Shown here in pieces: positions 63,988 through 64,000 of a DNA stretch of 64,000 nt. The DNA is taken from positions 62,001-126,000 of the forward strand of contig NZ_LWTX01000003.1 of NCBI RefSeq assembly GCF_002094305.1, read 5' to 3'. Within the stretch, counting starts at the first letter, position 1; every line of letters starts with the position of its first letter. A program made the translations under genes and the position numbers. Under the pieces are notes generated by a model. It worked only from the letters and a program-made list of their open reading frames with translations, did not search any database and had not been told where the DNA came from. The stretch comes from Prescottella equi. Its GTDB lineage: Bacteria; Actinomycetota; Actinomycetes; Mycobacteriales; Mycobacteriaceae.

Positions 63988-64000
63988 CACGCACCTCCCC

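Overview
The window is high-GC DNA with dense, overlapping genes from a mycolate-containing actinobacterium, most likely Rhodococcus (possibly the R. equi/Prescottella branch). The evidence is an antigen-85-type mycolyltransferase, a secreted class I cholesterol oxidase of ChoE type, F420/LLM oxidoreductases, a 13E12-type HNH gene behind an actinobacterial SOS box, and a large steroid-catabolism inventory. I saw no rRNA, tRNA, CRISPR array, phage or complete insertion sequence. All homology statements rest on reading the proteins and remembering the families; nothing was searched.

Layout. 1-9.9 kb: a translationally coupled igr-like operon on the minus strand (chsE2-chsH2-chsE1-chsH1-ltp2; ltp2 runs off the window edge) that removes a C3 steroid side chain, preceded by an SDR and a FadD17-like CoA ligase, with a second ligase, a SnoaL-fold protein and an LLM oxidoreductase running the other way. 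10.9-13.4 kb: housekeeping or unrelated genes (AraC regulator, VOC protein, MscS channel, small secreted protein). 13.4-22.9 kb: a second minus-strand beta-oxidation block (SDR, thioesterase, MaoC hydratase, SCPx-type thiolase, two-domain FadE34-type dehydrogenase, FadA5-like thiolase), a KstR-like TetR regulator and HsaA. 23-26.3 kb: kshA, a small Cys-rich protein, an SDR and a double SnoaL protein. 26.4-29.3 kb: a frameshifted lipoprotein, a DUF72 protein and a mycolyltransferase. 29.3-38 kb: the ring-cleavage set hsaC, an HsaA paralogue, kstD and hsaD, divergent hsaB, then IclR, LLM and SnoaL genes. 38-43.5 kb: FadD19-like ligase, two SDRs and cholesterol oxidase. 43.6-51.8 kb: mostly unrelated genes (CFP32-like VOC, amidohydrolase, an Old Yellow Enzyme, 13E12/HNH, CPBP protease, TetR, RNase HI, AlkA). 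51.8-64 kb: an LLM-ADH-SDR operon with a LuxR regulator, further SDR/ALDH genes, and a KstR2-like TetR next to a SnoaL/SnoaL/Old-Yellow-Enzyme module and a zinc alcohol dehydrogenase.

How it works together. Ligases activate the side-chain acid; FadE34-type dehydrogenase, MaoC hydratase, SDRs and thiolases carry out beta-oxidation of a C5-type chain; the igr-like operon removes the last C3 unit; KstD and KshA open ring B; HsaA/HsaB, HsaC and HsaD hydroxylate, cleave and hydrolyse ring A. The mix of C5/C3 side-chain enzymes, many SDRs and many SnoaL-fold proteins resembles C24-steroid (cholate) catabolism clusters known in Rhodococcus more than the canonical cholesterol cluster; mce4, kshB and hsaEFG are not in the window. 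Two DNA-motif families match two local regulators: KstR-like boxes near TAGAATnnATTCTA (by the FadA5-like, FadD19-like, SDR and LLM promoters) and KstR2-like CCAAGCAnTTGCTTGG boxes at both Old-Yellow-Enzyme transcription units and at the KstR2-like gene. The second regulon, with its SnoaL plus flavin-reductase content, is the part least explained by described pathways.
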